The position numbers were made by a program, and so were the translations under genes. Shown piece by piece: positions 6,184 through 8,094 of a stretch of 8,094 bases of DNA. The first letter of the stretch is position 1. Each line of letters starts with the position of its first letter. The stretch covers positions 1-8,094 of the forward strand of contig JACCVK010000310.1 in the NCBI GenBank assembly GCA_013698195.1. The letters run 5' to 3'. Origin of the DNA: Actinomycetota bacterium. Lineage in GTDB: Bacteria; Actinomycetota; Thermoleophilia; Gaiellales; Gaiellaceae. The notes beneath the pieces were generated by a model. It saw only the letters and a list, made by a program, of their open reading frames with translations. It was not told the DNA's origin and did no database searches.

Positions 6184-7122
6184 TTGAGCCTCTCCGTCGA
6201 CGTCGTGATCACCACGCACCAGGGGTGGGAGTTCACCAAGCGGTGTCTGGAGCATCTCCGGGAGCAAACCGTCGCGCACACGGTCATCGTCTCGGACAGT
6301 GCTTCGACTGACGGAACACCCAAGAACACCCGCACGCTCTACCCGCACGTCAAGCTGCTCGCCCACGCTGTTGATCCAGGCTATGCAGCAGCCACGAACC
6401 TTGGCGTCGCGGCCGGCATCGGAGACGTGATCCTGCTTCTGAACAACGATGCCTTTTGCCGACCCGATTTCCTCGAGCACCTCGTCGCAGCATTCGCTAG
6501 CGACGAGCGGATCGGTGCCGTCGCGCCTCTGACCGTGCGATCGGACGAACGGACGATCGACAGCGTTGGGCTGACGCTCGATGTGACGCTGGCACCGTTT
6601 ATCAGGCTGACCGGAAAGCCGAGTGAGGAGGCAGCATCTCCCCGGCCGCTCCTCGTGTCGCCGGGTGGGGGGGCTGACGCCTATCGTCGCTCTGCCTGGA
6701 TAGAGGCGGGAGGACTGGACGAGCGTTTCCCGCTTTACGGAGCTGATATCGATCTCGCGCTCCGCCTCCGCTCCCGTGGCTGGACGACCGTCGCCGCGCC
6801 TGACGCGGTTGCAGTCCACCTGCGCTCGGCGACGAGTGGGCACCGTTCGCCGCGCGCCCGCCAGTCGGGGGGCTGGGCTCGTGGCTTCCTTCTTCGACGC
6901 TGGGGCGTCCTCAGAAGCCGTGCCGTCGTACGCGCCGTCGTCGCCGAGTTGCTTGTTGCCATGGCCGACGTGGCGCTCTCGCGGGACACGGTCGCGGTTC
7001 GATCGCGAATCAGCGGCTGGAGGGCTGCCGGTGGACTGCCGCGCCTAAGGGTTCCTCCTGGGGCCGTTGACCCAGAAATCGGATTCGTCGAGAGCCTTCG
7101 ACTCCGGTGGGCTGTCAGGTGA
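6184..7122 (+). CDS. Family 2 glycosyltransferase, rhamnosyltransferase-like
   Basis: The 312-residue protein is a GT-A family 2 transferase of the type often annotated as dTDP-rhamnosyltransferase/WbbL-like or GT2 'WcaE/WcaA-like'. Motifs are VDVVITTHQG at 5-14, VSDSASTDGT at 36-45, DPGYAAATNLG at 64-74, the metal-binding motif LLLNNDA at 84-90, GGGADAYRRSAW at 161-172, YGADIDLALRLRSRGW at 185-200 and VHLRSATSGH at 211-220. The site usually written (G/F)ED-x-D reads GADID, so Glu is replaced by Ala while the catalytic-type Asp188 is kept. The C-terminal third (about 225-312) is Arg/Val-rich with a hydrophobic helix-like stretch at 247-263, possibly peripheral membrane contact. The start is TTG at 6184, the only start after an in-frame TGA at 6166-6168; GGTGAGG at 6164-6170 could be its ribosome binding site though 13 bases away. 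Its stop overlaps that of the convergent GT4 gene by 8 bp. Donor and acceptor cannot be told from sequence. Confidence 0.87.
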   Translation: MSLSVDVVITTHQGWEFTKRCLEHLREQTVAHTVIVSDSASTDGTPKNTRTLYPHVKLLAHAVDPGYAAATNLGVAAGIGDVILLLNNDAFCRPDFLEHLVAAFASDERIGAVAPLTVRSDERTIDSVGLTLDVTLAPFIRLTGKPSEEAASPRPLLVSPGGGADAYRRSAWIEAGGLDERFPLYGADIDLALRLRSRGWTTVAAPDAVAVHLRSATSGHRSPRARQSGGWARGFLLRRWGVLRSRAVVRAVVAELLVAMADVALSRDTVAVRSRISGWRAAGGLPRLRVPPGAVDPEIGFVESLRLRWAVR

Positions 7123-8094
7123 GCCTCGCGGCGAGCACCTGGTCGTAGACGGCTCGCGTCCTCGCGATCATCTGGTCCGCGTTGAAGAGCTGGTCGATGC
7201 GACGCCGCGCTCGCTCGCCCAAGGCCGTGCGCTCGTCCGCGTTCTCGGCAAGCCGGCGGATAGCTGACGCCATAGTCACTTGGTCCCTGAGGGGGACGAC
7301 GACGCCCGTGTCGCCGACGGCCTCGACGTTTTCAGCCAGATCGGTCACCACCGCCGGAAGTCCGTACGACATTGCCTCGAGAAGGGAGTAGGCGAGCCCC
7401 TCGCGGCGCGAGGTCAGGACGAAGAAGTCGGCCGCCTGGAGGAGACGGGATACGTCGTCGCGATGGCCGAGGACTCGCACCCGCTCCTCCGCGGCCTGCT
7501 CGACCTCGCGCCTGAGCGGCCCGTCACCAACGACGAGCAGCACGACCTCTGCCTTCTCTGCGGCACGAACGGCTGCAAGCGGGTCCTTGCGCTCGTCGAG
7601 CGAGCCGATCCAGATACCGACCGGGTCAGATTCGGAGATGCCGAGCTCGGTACGCACCTTGGCCCGCTCAGCCTCGCTCGTCGGAAGCTTGACGCCGTTG
7701 TGGACGACGACCGTCCGTTGCTCGGCAACGCCCGCCGCCAGGAGGCTGTCGTGCTCGGCCGTCGAGACGCAGATCGTGCGGTCGGAGGCGCGGACGATGA
7801 GCCGGAGGCTGTGCGCTGCTGCTCTCCGACGCGGTCCGCTCAGGCGACGCAGCAAGTGGAGGCCGTGCAGCGTGACGACCGACGTGCGTGCGCCGAGAAG
7901 CGGGAGGCAGAGCCCGCCCGCGACCTCACCGTGGACGTGCAAGAGGTCGTGTCCTCGAGCCCGCCAGAAGGCGCCGACGACACCGCGTCCGAGCTCCCGT
8001 AGCGATGGTGACGGGCTGGGCGCGAGGTAGACGCGGGTCGACCGATAGCCGGGCATTTCGCGAAGCATGTCCACGTAGGTCTCGCCTCCACCGC
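7115..8094 (-). CDS. Family 4 (GT-B) glycosyltransferase, N-terminus cut by right edge
   Basis: The frame is open from the stop at 7115 through the right edge, giving 325 visible residues; the true start lies outside. The first visible residues GGGETYVDMLREMP are the glycine-rich donor/acceptor loop and helix 1 found near the N-terminus of GT4 enzymes, so perhaps only 10-20 residues are missing; the GTG at 8074 and ATG at 8068 are internal. Later motifs (visible numbering) are HVHGEVAGGL near 53-62, VVTLHG near 72-77, CVSTAEHDSLLAAG near 108-121, VVHNGV near 129-134 opening the C-terminal domain, IGSLDERKDP near 162-171, VVGDGPLR near 187-194, and the retaining-GT E-x7-E motif EGLAYSLLE at 231-239 followed by AMSYGLPAV. 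The enzyme is a cytoplasmic, probably retaining transferase using a nucleotide sugar; the sugar is unknown. It is read opposite to the preceding GT2 gene and overlaps its end by 8 bp, so it belongs to a transcript entering from the right. Confidence 0.9.
   Translation of the reverse strand, partial: GGGETYVDMLREMPGYRSTRVYLAPSPSPSLRELGRGVVGAFWRARGHDLLHVHGEVAGGLCLPLLGARTSVVTLHGLHLLRRLSGPRRRAAAHSLRLIVRASDRTICVSTAEHDSLLAAGVAEQRTVVVHNGVKLPTSEAERAKVRTELGISESDPVGIWIGSLDERKDPLAAVRAAEKAEVVLLVVGDGPLRREVEQAAEERVRVLGHRDDVSRLLQAADFFVLTSRREGLAYSLLEAMSYGLPAVVTDLAENVEAVGDTGVVVPLRDQVTMASAIRRLAENADERTALGERARRRIDQLFNADQMIARTRAVYDQVLAARLT

Noticed and set aside
6088..6843. 251-codon minus-strand frame antisense to the GT2 gene at 6184-7122
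   Set aside because: The opposite strand carries clear GT2 motifs throughout; this frame shows no domain and is explained as a codon-bias shadow.
7280..8002. 240-codon plus-strand frame antisense to the GT4 gene
   Set aside because: The minus strand has continuous GT4 motifs here; the plus frame is Arg/Asp/Val-rich without any recognisable motif.

Overview
The window is a stretch of a glycan (polysaccharide or glycolipid) biosynthesis locus from a high-GC bacterium. All recognisable genes fit this theme: a sugar-nucleotide epimerase/dehydratase, four glycosyltransferases (three GT2-type, one GT4-type), three methyltransferases (two FkbM-type, one other class I) and the first 95 residues of a polytopic flippase-like membrane protein. 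G/C-ending codons dominate, GTG and TTG starts are common, and every frame is full of long spurious open readings, as expected at high GC. The protein style suggests an actinobacterial lineage (for example Thermoleophilia-like), but no taxonomic marker is present, so this is only an impression.

Layout: (1) 1-287, minus: N-terminal part of a flippase-like (LPG synthase TM / COG0392 type) membrane protein running off the left edge. (2) 288-548: divergent spacer. (3) 549-2313, plus: epimerase followed 4 bp later by a DPM1-like GT2. (4) 2314-2419: convergent spacer with a GC-rich hairpin. (5) 5273-2420, minus: FkbM methyltransferase, second FkbM methyltransferase, then a GT2 with a helical N-terminal extension; the gaps are 66 and 100 bp. 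(6) 5274-5468: divergent spacer. (7) 5469-7122, plus: class I methyltransferase, then a GT2 of the rhamnosyltransferase-like type. (8) 7115-8094, minus: a GT4 enzyme overlapping the preceding gene tail to tail by 8 bp and cut by the right edge.

How the genes could work together (inference): the epimerase supplies a modified nucleotide sugar; the DPM-like enzyme may load a sugar on a polyprenyl phosphate or act as an ordinary transferase; the other transferases extend a chain; the methyltransferases O-methylate sugars of the chain or its end. No polymerase, Wzx flippase, ABC exporter or ligase lies inside the window, so pathway type and product cannot be decided.

No tRNA, rRNA, CRISPR array, insertion sequence, integrase or defence gene was seen. 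I see no convincing new type of system. The points most worth a second look are the concentration of methyltransferases, the altered motifs of the DPM-like transferase, helical tails on two enzymes of one operon, and short possible remnants in the 5274-5468 spacer.
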